From Nostocoides sp. Soil756 (GTDB lineage: Bacteria; Actinomycetota; Actinomycetes; Actinomycetales; Dermatophilaceae), in NCBI RefSeq assembly GCF_001428065.1, contig NZ_LMSE01000004.1:1-64000 (forward strand): a DNA stretch of 64,000 bases, in the 5' to 3' direction. This document shows, one piece after another, positions 24,971 through 34,190 of this stretch. Both the position numbers and the translations under genes were made by a program. The notes below the pieces were generated by a model, which saw only the letters and a program-made list of their open reading frames with translations, was not told the DNA's origin and did no database searches. Numbering within the stretch: the stretch's first letter is position 1; each line of letters opens with the position of its first letter.

Positions 24971-25993
24971 TCAACCGCGGGCGGACCCGGCCACGAGGTC
25001 GGGATGGTGGCGGGCGGCGACGTCGGGATGGGCGCGCAGCCGGGCCTTGAGCAGGTTGTCGCCGAACGTGGGCGAGATGACGTTGTCCGGGTCGCGGGTG
25101 ACCCCCGGCGCCTCCGCCGCGAGCGACGGCGGAAGGGTGAGCGCGGGCATCGTCGAGTCGAGGGCGGGGTTGAGGAAGAACGGGATCGAGAGGCGGACCT
25201 GGCCCGGCTCGGGTGAGACGACCCGGTGCGACGTCGCCTTGAGATAGCCGGAGGTGGCGAACTCCAGCAGCTCACCGATGTTGACCACGAAGGCCCCCGG
25301 AAGGGCGGGGGCGTCGATCCAGCCGCCGTCGTGCTCGACCTGGAGGCCGCCCTTGCCCGGCTCGATCATGAGCAGGGTCAGCACGCCGGGGTCCTTGTGC
25401 GCCCCGACGCCCTGGGCGGTGGTGTCGCCCTCGCGGCGCCCCGGGTAGCGGATGAGCTTGACGAGCGTGGAGGGGCGGTCGGCGAAGGCCGCGTCGAACA
25501 CGTCCGGCGCGCTCCCGAGGGCGACGGCCCACTCCCGCAGCAGCCGGGTGCCGATGGCCGAGCAGCGCTCGCCCCACGCGGTGAAGGTCTCGCGCAGCTC
25601 GGGCAGCCCGGAGGGCCACTGGTTGGGTCCCTCGAGGCGCAGGTAGGCCGGCGCGTCGGGGTCGTCGACCGCCTCGCGTTCGGCGCCGAGGTCGATCTGC
25701 TCGCGCCAGTCGACCCGGCCCTGGGTCAGCTCGCCCCCGGTGCGGTTGTAACCGCGGAAGTGGGGGCTGTTCGCCATCTCGACCTCGAGCTTGTCCTCGA
25801 GGGGGAGGGCGAAGAAGCGCTCCGCGGTCGCGAAGGCGGCGGCGACCTCGTCCTCGCCCAGGCCGTGACCGGTCAGGTAGAAGAACCCGACGTCGTGGGT
25901 CGCGGCCAGCAGCCGGGAGCGGAAGTCCTCGGCGGCGGCGGCCCCCTGGTCCAGTGCGGACAGGTCGAGCACGGGCAGCGAGGTCAGGGCCAT
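24971..25993 (-). CDS. isopenicillin-N-synthase-like 2-oxoglutarate/Fe(II) dioxygenase
   Basis: A 340-residue non-haem iron oxygenase. The iron triad is His and Asp in GAHKDPG (about residue 206) and His in ATSHRVVSPEPGQ, with Arg-x-Ser (RLSIPFF) binding 2-oxoglutarate. The N-terminal DIOX_N-type domain includes GFFYLTGHGL. The substrate is unknown: relatives hydroxylate amino acids, purines and secondary metabolites. It is the last gene of a minus-strand run with a cupin and a Tm-1-like pair, 85 bp after the cupin gene. Confidence 0.9.
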   Translation of the reverse strand: MALTSLPVLDLSALDQGAAAAEDFRSRLLAATHDVGFFYLTGHGLGEDEVAAAFATAERFFALPLEDKLEVEMANSPHFRGYNRTGGELTQGRVDWREQIDLGAEREAVDDPDAPAYLRLEGPNQWPSGLPELRETFTAWGERCSAIGTRLLREWAVALGSAPDVFDAAFADRPSTLVKLIRYPGRREGDTTAQGVGAHKDPGVLTLLMIEPGKGGLQVEHDGGWIDAPALPGAFVVNIGELLEFATSGYLKATSHRVVSPEPGQVRLSIPFFLNPALDSTMPALTLPPSLAAEAPGVTRDPDNVISPTFGDNLLKARLRAHPDVAARHHPDLVAGSARG

Positions 25994-26078
25994 GGGGTCT
26001 CCTTCTCGGTCGGGCCGTGGCGCGATGCTACGCCGCGGCCCGCGGGCGTCGGCGGTGCGCCCGGATGCCGGGAGCGGG

Positions 26079-26483
26079 TCAGCGCAGCGAGGCCCAGGGC
26101 TCCTGGTCGGCCACCTCGTCGGCGGCGTAGCCGGAGTCGCCGACGCTCGGGGTGAGGACGACCGAGAGGCGCGCCGGCCCGTCCGCGGCGGCGGCGACGA
26201 AGGAGGCGTGCACGGTGTCCTTCGGGACGTGGACGCTCTCGCCGGCGTGCAGGACGGTGCGCTCCTGCTCCACCCACTGCTCGATCGTGCCGGAGACCAC
26301 CGTGATGACCTCCTCCTGCTCCGGGTGCCGGTGGAAGGCGTGGCCCTGCCCCGGAGTGATCGTCACGTCGAGGACGGTGAGCCCGCAGCCGGGGGCCGTC
26401 GTCGGGGTGACGACCCAGCCCAGCTCGCCCCAGGGCAGGGTGTCGCGGCTGATGTCGCCGGCGGTGATGAAGGATCCGGTCAC
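26079..26483 (-). CDS. cupin-domain protein
   Basis: A 134-residue single-domain cupin. Metal ligands are visible in [13 protein letters not shown] (about residues 48-60) and DTVHAS in the second cupin motif. Such proteins are small dioxygenases, isomerases or sensors; no specific role can be assigned. The GTG start overlaps the stop of the TIM-barrel gene upstream, so the two are co-translated. Confidence 0.83.
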   Translation of the reverse strand: MTGSFITAGDISRDTLPWGELGWVVTPTTAPGCGLTVLDVTITPGQGHAFHRHPEQEEVITVVSGTIEQWVEQERTVLHAGESVHVPKDTVHASFVAAAADGPARLSVVLTPSVGDSGYAADEVADQEPWASLR

Positions 26484-27343
26484 GACTGCTCCTGGGTGGT
26501 GTCGGCGAAGGTGATGGCGGTGAAGCGCTCGGTCTGCTCCTTCAGGGCGCGTTCGGTCGGCAGCCGCTCCATGCTGGACGCGCCGTAGAAGCCGTCCACC
26601 CCGGTGCACGCACGGAGCATGAACTCGGCGTCCTCGGGGGAGGAGACCGGGCCACCGTGCACGAGGGCGATGACGTCGGCCCTGACCTCCCGCGCCGCCG
26701 CCACCCAGGCGTCGACCTCGGGGACGCAGTCCTCCAGGGTCCGGGCCGTCCGCGCCCCGATGCCTCCGCCCGTGGTCAGCCCCAGGTGGCAGACGACGAT
26801 GTCGGCCCCGGCGTTGGTCATCGCCCGGGCGTCGTCCTCCGAGAACACGTACGGCGTCGTCAGCAGGTCGGCGTCGTGGGCGACCCGCACGAGCTCGACC
26901 TCCTTGTCGAACCCCATCCCGGTCTCCTCGAGGTTGGCCCGGAAGGTCCCGTCGATGAGGCCGACCGTCGGGAAGTTCTGGATGCCGGCGAACCCGAGAC
27001 CGCGCAGCTGCTCGAGGAAGCGCTCGGTGTCCATGAAGGGGTCGGTCCCGTTGACCCCCGCCAGCACCGGGGTGTCCCGGACGACCGAGAGCACCTCGTC
27101 GGCCAGCTCGACGACGACGTCGTTGGCGTTGCCGTAGGCGAGCAGCCCTGCGAGGGAACCGTGGCCGGCCATCCGGTAGCGCCCGGAGTTGTACACGACG
27201 ATGAGGTCGATCCCCCCGGCCTCCTCCCACTTCGCCGAGATCCCGGTGCCGGCGCCGCCCCCGATGATCGGGACGCCGGCGTCGATCTTGGCCCGGAACC
27301 GCTCGAGCAGCTCGGAGCGCGTGAAGCGGCGGCGGATGGTCAT
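26480..27343 (-). CDS. PEP-hydrolase-like TIM-barrel protein
   Basis: A 287-residue protein matching the phosphoenolpyruvate-hydrolase-like TIM-barrel family (PF09370 type). Landmarks are [20 protein letters not shown] at the N-terminus, [20 protein letters not shown] and [12 protein letters not shown]. In plants this domain is fused behind a UPF0261 domain in the tomato mosaic virus resistance protein Tm-1; here the UPF0261 partner is the adjacent upstream gene, overlapping by 4 bp. The true reaction is undetermined; the enzyme name is a family label. Confidence 0.85.
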   Translation of the reverse strand: MTIRRRFTRSELLERFRAKIDAGVPIIGGGAGTGISAKWEEAGGIDLIVVYNSGRYRMAGHGSLAGLLAYGNANDVVVELADEVLSVVRDTPVLAGVNGTDPFMDTERFLEQLRGLGFAGIQNFPTVGLIDGTFRANLEETGMGFDKEVELVRVAHDADLLTTPYVFSEDDARAMTNAGADIVVCHLGLTTGGGIGARTARTLEDCVPEVDAWVAAAREVRADVIALVHGGPVSSPEDAEFMLRACTGVDGFYGASSMERLPTERALKEQTERFTAITFADTTQEQS

Positions 27344-28551
27344 GCGGTCTCCTCGGCGGTGAGCTCCCGGTGGGCGGCGACGACGAGCTCGGCCAGCTCA
27401 GGATCGTTGACGTGGTGGGGGACGCGCACGAGCGTGTGCGTCGGCGTCGTCTCGAAGGCCTGCTCGAGGGCGTCGAACAGAGCGGCGTCGGCCTCGGGGT
27501 CGTGGAAGGCCTGTCCGGGTGCATCGAGCATCGACACCCCGCCCTCGGGCAGGAAGAAGCGGACCGGGCCGAGGGCGGCGTTGAGCTTGCGCGCGATCCA
27601 CGCGCCCATCTCGGCGTTCTCGGCGGCGGTCGTGCGCATGAGCGTCACCTGGGCGTTGTGCTCGTGGAAGAGCCGGTCGGCGTAGCGCTCCGGGACGGTC
27701 TGCCGCGCACCGAAGTTGACCATGTCGAGGGCGCCGACACTGCCGACGTACGGCACCGCGACCACGGCCAGCACGTCGAGCCGGGACTCACCCGCGCTGA
27801 AGACGCCGCCCATGAGGTGGTCGGCGACCTCGGTGGTCGTGAGGTCAATGACGGAACCGACCATGCCCGACCCGACGAGCTTCTCGAGGGACTGACCCCC
27901 GGTGCCCGTGGCGTGGAACACCAGCGGCTCGACGGCGTCACCGAGCAGCTCGACGACCTGGGTCACGGCCGGGGTCGTGACCCCGAACATGGTCAGCCCG
28001 ACGACCGGCCGCTCGTCGCCGACCTCCGGCAGCGGCGTCGCGACCATCCCGGCGATCGCGTGGGCGGCGTTGCCCAACACCGTGCGCGAGATGCGGTTGA
28101 TCCCGGCGACGTCGGTGACGGAGTACATCATCGCGATGTCCGAGGGCCCGACGTACGCGGAGACGTCGCCGCTGGCCACCGTCGAGACCATGACCTTCGG
28201 GACGCCGACCGGCAGGGCCCGCATCGCCGGCGTGATGAGCGCCGTGCCTCCGGAGCCGCCGACCCCGATGACCCCGCCGAGGTCCTCGACCGAGGCGAGG
28301 TAGTGCTCGAGCGCGACGCCCATGGCCGTGACGGCCTCGCCCCGTTCGCCGACGAAGACCGCGCCGGCGCCGTCGGGATGGTGACCGGCGACCGTCGCGG
28401 GGGTCACGTCACCGGCCACGGAGGCAGGGTCCGACGTCCCCACGTCGACGACCACGGCCTGCACGCCCGCGCCCACGACGCGGTCGCGGACGTAGGCGAG
28501 CTCCTTGCCCTTGGTGTCGGCGGTTCCCACGACGTACACGCGTTTGGTCAT
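27340..28551 (-). CDS. Tm-1-like ATP-binding protein (UPF0261)
   Basis: A 403-residue UPF0261 protein. The N-terminal [16 protein letters not shown] and the glycine-rich [15 protein letters not shown] are the diagnostic segments of the two Rossmann-like halves that bind ATP in Tm-1. The C-terminal [20 protein letters not shown] is also conserved. It is probably the first gene of an operon with the TIM-barrel, cupin and oxygenase genes. Biological role in bacteria is unknown. Confidence 0.87.
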   Translation of the reverse strand: MTKRVYVVGTADTKGKELAYVRDRVVGAGVQAVVVDVGTSDPASVAGDVTPATVAGHHPDGAGAVFVGERGEAVTAMGVALEHYLASVEDLGGVIGVGGSGGTALITPAMRALPVGVPKVMVSTVASGDVSAYVGPSDIAMMYSVTDVAGINRISRTVLGNAAHAIAGMVATPLPEVGDERPVVGLTMFGVTTPAVTQVVELLGDAVEPLVFHATGTGGQSLEKLVGSGMVGSVIDLTTTEVADHLMGGVFSAGESRLDVLAVVAVPYVGSVGALDMVNFGARQTVPERYADRLFHEHNAQVTLMRTTAAENAEMGAWIARKLNAALGPVRFFLPEGGVSMLDAPGQAFHDPEADAALFDALEQAFETTPTHTLVRVPHHVNDPELAELVVAAHRELTAEETA

Positions 28552-28701
28552 CCTCGACCTCTCGTCCTCGGCGACGGTATGTCCTTCGACCGTAGCAACG
28601 CCGTCTACAGGGGGGCCGCCACGGTGCGCACCTTCGACCGGCGCCCGCTGCAGCCTCGGTCGGCGACGGGCTCCGTGGTCGGTCGACCGTCGTCCCCGTC
28701 G

Positions 28702-29265
28702 TCAGGGGCCCGGGTCGCCGTCATCCTCGGCCTCGGGGGCCGCGTTGCGGGGGTTGGGGTCGAGGCGGTCGGCCAGGCGCGGAAGGCCCGCCCACAGGGC
28801 CGCCAGGAGAGCCAGAGCGAGGCCGCCGGCCACGAACGACTCGCGCGCCCCCACGACGATGTCGACGACGAGCATCACGACCCCCGACACGGTGACGGCC
28901 AGCATGACGAGCCCCGCGATGGCGAGCCGGTTGCCCGACTCGACCAGCAGCTCACGACGTCGACGCCGGAAGAGCATCCGGTGGAACGCGACCGGCGCCA
29001 CGACCAGGCCCGTCGTCACGACCGAGCCGAACAGCACCGCGAGGTAGAGCCCACGCTGGAACCCGCTCAGCTGCTCGAAGCGCTGCGAGAACGGCACCGT
29101 CAGCAGGAACCCGGTGAGGATCTGGACCCCCGTCTGGGTCACCCGGATCTCCTGGAGCAGCTCCTCCCAGTTGCGCGTCAGGGTCCGCTGCGACGGCTGC
29201 GCCCGGTGAGGGCGCCCCGGAGCCGGACCGTCGCCCGGATCGGGGCCGTCGCCCGAGTCGCTCAT
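28702..29265 (-). CDS. DUF6328-family membrane protein
   Basis: A 187-residue integral membrane protein. A Pro/Gly-rich N-terminal tail leads to the conserved NWEELLQEIRVTQTGVQIL segment and four hydrophobic helices (about residues 45-66, 72-94, 111-137 and 140-160). This matches DUF6328 proteins of actinobacteria, sometimes labelled sodium:proton antiporter without direct evidence. The C-terminus is acidic. The stop lies 150 bp from the Tm-1-like gene start, and I see nothing else in that gap. Confidence 0.75.
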   Translation of the reverse strand: MSDSGDGPDPGDGPAPGRPHRAQPSQRTLTRNWEELLQEIRVTQTGVQILTGFLLTVPFSQRFEQLSGFQRGLYLAVLFGSVVTTGLVVAPVAFHRMLFRRRRRELLVESGNRLAIAGLVMLAVTVSGVVMLVVDIVVGARESFVAGGLALALLAALWAGLPRLADRLDPNPRNAAPEAEDDGDPGP

Positions 29266-29287
29266 CGGCCCGGGCCCCGGGTGGTCA

Positions 29288-29560
29288 TCAGCGCTTCCGC
29301 AGGGCGCGGACGAGCTCGGCCTTGGTCATCGAGGACCGGCCGGGGACATCGAGCTCGCGGGCCCGCTGCAGCAGGGCGTCCTTGGTCCAGTCCTCGTAGT
29401 CGCCGGCTTCGCCGCCCTTGCGGCCGACGGCCGAGCGTGAGGTCTTGGCGGCGGCGTTGGCGATACGGGCCGCCTTCTCCTTGCCGGCGCCGTCCCGGCG
29501 CAGCTCCTCGTACAGCGCGGGGTCCTTCACGGACGGGCCGGGGCTCTTGCGTGCGGGCAC
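29288..29560 (-). CDS. small basic protein with Rho-N/SAP-like C-terminus
   Basis: A 90-residue basic protein. KTSRSAVGRKGGEAGDYEDW is followed by TKDALLQRARELDVPG and SSMTKAELVRALRKR, the helix-extended-helix pattern of Rho N-terminal or SAP-like nucleic-acid-binding domains. A role in DNA or RNA binding is inferred. GAGGAGG lies upstream of the GTG start at 29560. It precedes the DUF6328 gene by 22 bp on the same strand. Confidence 0.75.
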   Translation of the reverse strand: MPARKSPGPSVKDPALYEELRRDGAGKEKAARIANAAAKTSRSAVGRKGGEAGDYEDWTKDALLQRARELDVPGRSSMTKAELVRALRKR

Positions 29561-29667
29561 GGGTCCTCCTCGGGGTCGGCGGCGATGCTCCCACTCTCCT
29601 ACCCCCGCCCCGGCTCGGCAATGCACGGGACGGGCAGGGTCGAGCACGGACGGCCCGCCCGTCCGGC

Positions 29668-30360
29668 TCAGCGCCGCGGGGCCGCCAGCCGCCGGACCGC
29701 CGCCACGACCGCCTCGGGGTGGGTGAGCGGCACCATGTGCGCGGCACCGGGGACCGTGACCAGCGGGGTGCCGGCGGCCACGGCGAGCCGCTCGCCCCAC
29801 GACGCGCCCGCGATGCGGTCCTTCTCCCCCCGCACGACCACCACGGGGACCGACGATGCAGCGACGGCGACCTCGGTGCGGTAGGCGCGGACGCGGTCCA
29901 TGCCGCGCAGCATGCTCGACGGACCCGTCGCGCGGTACTGAGGAAGCAGCGTCCCCGTCTCCCAGAGCTGTTCGCGCACCGCGGTGCGGGCCCACTGGCC
30001 CAGCATCCGAGGCCAGGTCCGGGCGCCCGGGTCGGTGACCGGTCCCACCAGGACCAGCCCGACGACCCGCGACGACCGGGATGCGGCCTGGAGGACCACC
30101 GGGCCGCTCGCCGAATGGCCGACCAGCACCACCTCACCCGTGGCGGGGAGCGCGTCGAGGACCCGCGCGGCCTGGGCCTCGACGTGGAGGTCGGTGCCAC
30201 GTGGCGCGCGACGCCCCATCGAGGGCAGGGTGACGACCGACGCGGACGGGCCGAGGATGCGGCACACCCCGACCCAGCTGCGATGGTCGAGCCCCAGGCC
30301 GGGGACGAGGACGACGGCCGGCCCGGGCAGGGGGGGCTGCGTACCGGTCGGCGTCGTCAC
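29668..30360 (-). CDS. alpha/beta hydrolase
   Basis: A 230-residue alpha/beta hydrolase. The nucleophile elbow is GHSASG at about residues 79-84, the oxyanion segment VPGLGLDHRSW is near the N-terminus, the acid is probably the Asp in RGEKDRIAG, and the His is in GAAHMVPLTHPE. The substrate is unknown. I chose GTG 30360; there is no strong ribosome site, and an upstream in-frame start would add an unlikely Arg/Pro-rich tail. Confidence 0.8.
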   Translation of the reverse strand: MTTPTGTQPPLPGPAVVLVPGLGLDHRSWVGVCRILGPSASVVTLPSMGRRAPRGTDLHVEAQAARVLDALPATGEVVLVGHSASGPVVLQAASRSSRVVGLVLVGPVTDPGARTWPRMLGQWARTAVREQLWETGTLLPQYRATGPSSMLRGMDRVRAYRTEVAVAASSVPVVVVRGEKDRIAGASWGERLAVAAGTPLVTVPGAAHMVPLTHPEAVVAAVRRLAAPRR

Positions 30361-30709
30361 CCGCGGACCCCGTGGCGGCGGAGCAGGGCGGCGGCGACGG
30401 GGACGGCCACGGCCACGACGGTGGTCAGGCAGCCGAGCGGAAGGGGCAGGCAGCAGGCGGTGCAGGAGACGCGACTCCCGCCCGCCGTGGTGGTGGACCA
30501 CCGGGGAAAGGGGAGGACGCTGAGGCGGGACGAGGGGGGCAGGGGGCTGGCCTGACGGTCGGGAGGGGTGACACGGGAGTCACGCCGCTGCTCGACGCCG
30601 GACGGCCCTCGGGGCGGGTCGTCTGGGGAAAGGCTACCGGCCGCCCCGCCGGGCCCCCCGGAGCCGACCGGGCCATCGGCGCGATGTGCGCGTCACGCGG
30701 CCCCCGCCG
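30361..30709. other. intergenic region, no supported gene
   Basis: About 350 bp between the hydrolase start and a weakly supported frame at 30710. It is rich in runs of G and C. I find no gene, tRNA or convincing promoter in it. Confidence 0.4.
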
Positions 30710-31024
30710 GTGAGCGACCACCGGGGTGGCCTCGAGCTCCCCGAGGGCGCCGAGGGCACCACCATCGCCCTGAGCGTCACGAGCGTGCACGACATCCCCG
30801 ACGGGCAGCAGGGCCTCGAGGAGTCCCTGGCCGCCCTCGCCCGCCGGCTCGTGGAGATCTCGGCCGCCCGACCCGGGCACGCAGAAGCTCGGACGGCACG
30901 CGGCAATCGCTGCGTGCCACCCGAGGTTCCGCGTGCGGGCGGTGCCGGGGTCAGCCGACCATGCGGTGCAGCCGCACCCCGTGGTCGCTCGCGATCATCT
31001 CGGCGGCCTTCTCGCCGATCATGA
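30710..31024 (+). CDS. doubtful small frame; coding-like segment ending in a repeat
   Basis: From GTG 30710 the frame reads GLELPEGAEGTTIALSVTSV and on to LARRLVEISAARPG with almost all third positions G or C, as in real genes here. It then runs into the 56-bp repeat, where that bias disappears, and on into antisense of the GMC gene. There is no ribosome site. It could be a gene truncated by the repeat, or chance. Confidence 0.2.
   Translation: MSDHRGGLELPEGAEGTTIALSVTSVHDIPDGQQGLEESLAALARRLVEISAARPGHAEARTARGNRCVPPEVPRAGGAGVSRPCGAAAPRGRSRSSRRPSRRS
30878..30938. repeat. 56-bp palindromic intergenic repeat, copy 2
   Basis: The core at 30879-30934 has 14-bp arms (ACGCAGAAGCTCGG and CCGAGGTTCCGCGT) pairing at 12 positions, plus an inner CACGC/GCGTG pair. 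It matches the copy at 3462-3517 at 44 of 56 positions with no length change. It lies just past the 3' end of the GMC oxidoreductase gene. Confidence 0.6.
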
Positions 31025-32783
31025 TGGTGGCGGCGTTGGTGTTGCCGCTGACCACGTTGGGCATCACGCTGGCGTCGGCCACCCGCAGGCGGTCGATGCC
31101 GCGCACCCGCAGCTGCGGGTCGACGACGTCGCCGATCCGGCAGGTCGAGGTCTCGTGGTATACCGTCAGCGCGTAGTGCCGTGCCATGTCCTCCAGCAGG
31201 GCGTCGCTGGGCTCGGTGCCCGGCTCCCATCCGTGCGCCTGCGCCAGGTGCGGCGGCACCACCGGGTCGCCGAGGCCGCCGCCGGGCCACGCCGCCGCGA
31301 TCTCGAGCGCCTTGCGCATCACCGCCACCATCACCCGCACGTCGTGCGGGTCGTCGAAGTAGTTCAGGTCGATGCGCGGCGGCACCGCGGCGTCGGCCGA
31401 GGCGAGGGTGACGGTGCCCTCCGAGTGCGGCTGCACCGGGTTGGGCAGGATGACGACCTGCGCCTTCGTGGGGTCGAGGAAGGCATCGGGGTCCTCGAAG
31501 AACGCGGTCGGCGGGATGCGGAACACGGCCTCCCAGATGCCCGGGGTGTAGCCGCACGCGAGGAAGCCGATCTGTGCGTCGTGGGTGTGGGCGTCGCCGA
31601 GACCGGTGGAGAAGAACGCGACCGCGTCGTAGAGCGAGGAGGACGCCAGCCCCTTGCCGGTGGTGAACCACTCGCCGAGGCGCCGCTCGGCCTCGGCCTT
31701 GGCGGCGGCCAGCGGCTCGGGCAGGTCGACGTCGTCGGCCGGGTCGGCCGGCAGCGGGCCTGCGGGCGCACGCAGGGCGTCGGGCCCGAGCGACATGGCG
31801 ACCTCGGTCATCGTCTCGCCGATGCCGTCGGCCGCGAACATCAGCGGCGTGTGCAGGTGATCCTTGAGGTGGCGGCCCACGTCGGGCAGGTCGACGACGC
31901 ACTCGACCCCGGCTGCGGCGAGCTCGTCGCGGGCGCCGACGCCCGAGAGCAGGAGCACGTGCGGCGAGCCGATGGCCCCGGCGCACAGCACCACCTCGGT
32001 CCCGGCCGACACCTCCTCGTGGCCGCCGTCGTCGGTGCGGTAGGCGACGCCCGTCGCGCGCACGTCGTTGCCGGACCCCTCGAGCACGATCCGCTCGACG
32101 AGCGCCCCGGTGACGACGGTGAGGTTCTCGCGGTCCATGACCGGCTCGAGGTAGGCGTGGAACGTCGAGCTGCGCTTGCCGTCCTTGGTCGTGGTCTGGA
32201 AGAGCGAGGCCACCCCCGACGCCTCGCGGCGGTCGGCGCCGTTGTAGTCGCCCTGCTTCATCCCCGTGGCACCGGCGGCGTCGACGAACTGGGTCGACGC
32301 GGGCAGGATCGGCTCGCGGACCGAGACCCCCACGGGGCCGTCGTCGGCGTGCGCCTCGAGGTCGGGGTGCAGCTCGGTGCTGTGGACGAAGCCCTCGGCC
32401 TTGAGGAAGTACGGCAGCACCTCGGCGTAGGACCAGCCCTCGGCGCCGCCCTCGGCCCAGGCGTCGAAGTCGCCGGGGTGGCCGCGGACGTAGGCCATGT
32501 AGTTGATGCCCGACGAGCCGCCGAGCATCTTGCCCCGCGGCACCATCATCCGGCCGCCGACCAGGCCCTTGCCCACGCCGCCGGCGTCGCCGGTGAACAT
32601 CCAGTCGGTGCTCGGGTCGTTCTGCAGGCTGGCGACCGCGGCCGGCATCAGCTCGGCCGGCGGGGGAGCGCCACCGGCCTCGAGGAGGCAGACGCGCACG
32701 TCCGGGTCCTCGGTCAGCCGGGCGGCGACGACGGCGCCGGCCGACCCCGCCCCCACGATCACGTAGTCGTACGTCGAACCCAT
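30951..32783 (-). CDS. GMC-family FAD-dependent oxidoreductase (choline dehydrogenase-like)
   Basis: A 610-residue GMC flavoenzyme. The FAD motif GAGSAG is at about residues 11-16 after YDYVIV, PRGKMLGGSSGINYMAYVRG is the first GMC signature, GAIGSPHVLLLSGVG the second, and the C-terminal VYHETSTCRIG and VSGNTNAATIMIGEKAAEMI hold the active-site His/Asn pair region. It oxidises an alcohol to an aldehyde, substrate unknown. AGGTGG is 6 nt before the ATG. It appears monocistronic. Confidence 0.9.
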   Translation of the reverse strand: MGSTYDYVIVGAGSAGAVVAARLTEDPDVRVCLLEAGGAPPPAELMPAAVASLQNDPSTDWMFTGDAGGVGKGLVGGRMMVPRGKMLGGSSGINYMAYVRGHPGDFDAWAEGGAEGWSYAEVLPYFLKAEGFVHSTELHPDLEAHADDGPVGVSVREPILPASTQFVDAAGATGMKQGDYNGADRREASGVASLFQTTTKDGKRSSTFHAYLEPVMDRENLTVVTGALVERIVLEGSGNDVRATGVAYRTDDGGHEEVSAGTEVVLCAGAIGSPHVLLLSGVGARDELAAAGVECVVDLPDVGRHLKDHLHTPLMFAADGIGETMTEVAMSLGPDALRAPAGPLPADPADDVDLPEPLAAAKAEAERRLGEWFTTGKGLASSSLYDAVAFFSTGLGDAHTHDAQIGFLACGYTPGIWEAVFRIPPTAFFEDPDAFLDPTKAQVVILPNPVQPHSEGTVTLASADAAVPPRIDLNYFDDPHDVRVMVAVMRKALEIAAAWPGGGLGDPVVPPHLAQAHGWEPGTEPSDALLEDMARHYALTVYHETSTCRIGDVVDPQLRVRGIDRLRVADASVMPNVVSGNTNAATIMIGEKAAEMIASDHGVRLHRMVG

Positions 32784-32987
32784 CAGGGACCACCTCGCTG
32801 TGGCTGCCTCGCCGGGTGGCGGGGACGGTGCGGCCACGCAACCACACGACCTCGTTCCGGGGCAAGGGGGCTGCCGGGGGCTGCCGAAGGTTGGGGAGGC
32901 CGCCACCGGGTGAGCCCGGGGCCGCCCCCGCGGAGGCGGCGGACGTAAGGTCGGACCATCCGGACCGCATCCCGAGAGGACCCTCCC

Positions 32988-33281
32988 ATGGAGTCGAGCG
33001 ACGACGACCGTCTGGCCCAGCGCCGAGCCCACGACCTGGCCGTACAGGAGGTGCTCGACCGCCTGGCCGAGGCCGGCCCCTACGACGACCCGGCGTCGGT
33101 CACCGAGCGCCTCGAGCGCGAGCTGGCCGAGATCGGGGTCGTGGGGATGCCGCAGCCGTGGGTCGACGCCGCCGTGCGCGCCCTGATGGAGGGCAACGCC
33201 TACGTCGTCTCGTCGTTCACCCAGGACCGGGCCGACGTGCCCTCGCCGCGTACCCGGGTGCCCGACGAGATCATCGACTGA
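32988..33281 (+). CDS. hypothetical acidic protein
   Basis: A 97-residue soluble, acidic protein with no recognised domain; its middle reads like two amphipathic helices (VTERLERELAEIGV and PWVDAAVRALMEGNAYV). GAGAGGA precedes the ATG and third codon positions are strongly GC-biased, so it is probably real. It ends 9 bp from the convergent GAF-ANTAR gene. Confidence 0.6.
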   Translation: MESSDDDRLAQRRAHDLAVQEVLDRLAEAGPYDDPASVTERLERELAEIGVVGMPQPWVDAAVRALMEGNAYVVSSFTQDRADVPSPRTRVPDEIID

Positions 33282-33290
33282 GCCGCGGCC

Positions 33291-34106
33291 TCAGGAGGGC
33301 CCCGCCCGGCGGGGGGCCCGGAGGCGCCGCAGCGGCAGCTCGCCGGTGTCGGCCACGTGGGAGGCCAGCTCGGCGATGCGGATGTTGGCGTCCTGGCTGG
33401 CCATCCGCAGCAGGGCGAACGCCTCGTCGCGCCCGACGCGGAAGCGGTGCATCAGGACGCCGACGGCCACGCCGATCTCGCGGTTGCTCTCGAGCGCCCG
33501 GGCCAGGTGCTCGGCCCGCTCGTTGGCCAGGTGCGCCGAGACCAGCAGGGAGCACTGGGTGGCGTACAGCATGCCGGCGCGGATCGCGGGCTCGTCGAAG
33601 GTCCCGGCCGTGGTCGAGTACACGTTGAGTGCGGCGTCGGCGTCCTCCGACCCCAGCAGGGTGAGCCGGTAGGCCACGACGCTCGCCACGCCGGCCTCGG
33701 CGCTCACTCGGGGCCCGTACTCGGGCCAGCGCTCGTCGCCGGCGATGGCGTTGCTGACGAAGACGTTGTCGTCGACGGCGGCGTCGAGGCAGGGGCCGCT
33801 GCCCAGCTCGTACTGGATGGCGTCGGCCTGAAGGGCCCGCTCGTCGGAGGCGGTGAGGGTGCGCGGGGTGCGGGAGCGCACCAGCGTGAGACTGGCAGCG
33901 TCGGCGCCCGGGGTGAACGTCGCCGCCTGCTGCACGACCGCCGTCAGCAGCGACAGGGTGTCGGCGCCGGGCTCACGCGGGGTGGACCGGACGAGATCGG
34001 ACACGAACTGCGCCAGGTGCGCCGCCGCGGGATCGGTGCAGGTCGCGCTCGGGCGGGGACCTTCGGTCGTGGTCCCGGAGTGCTCTGCGGGGGCGGGGTC
34101 TTCCAT
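33291..34106 (-). CDS. GAF- and ANTAR-domain RNA-binding regulator
   Basis: A 271-residue two-domain protein. A GAF-like sensor spans about residues 45-185 (QYELGSGPCLDAAVDDNVF is typical), followed by an ANTAR domain (ALESNREIGVAVGVLMHRF, then DEAFALLRMASQDANIRI). ANTAR proteins bind paired hairpins in nascent RNA and prevent termination. The ligand of the GAF domain and the RNA targets are unknown. The -10-like TAATCA ends 6 nt before ATG 34106, suggesting leaderless transcription. Confidence 0.88.
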   Translation of the reverse strand: MEDPAPAEHSGTTTEGPRPSATCTDPAAAHLAQFVSDLVRSTPREPGADTLSLLTAVVQQAATFTPGADAASLTLVRSRTPRTLTASDERALQADAIQYELGSGPCLDAAVDDNVFVSNAIAGDERWPEYGPRVSAEAGVASVVAYRLTLLGSEDADAALNVYSTTAGTFDEPAIRAGMLYATQCSLLVSAHLANERAEHLARALESNREIGVAVGVLMHRFRVGRDEAFALLRMASQDANIRIAELASHVADTGELPLRRLRAPRRAGPS

Positions 34107-34190
34107 GGCGCCTGATTATCGTCCCTGACGGTGCCCCTGCCCCGCTCGGGTGACCGCCCATTGTGTCCGGTCGCCGCGGGGGACGGGTGG

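Noticed and set aside
27370-30555. A 1061-residue plus-strand frame antisense to the Tm-1-like, DUF6328 and hydrolase genes
   Set aside because: No recognisable domain, His/Arg/Gly-rich shadow of real minus-strand genes with clear family motifs.
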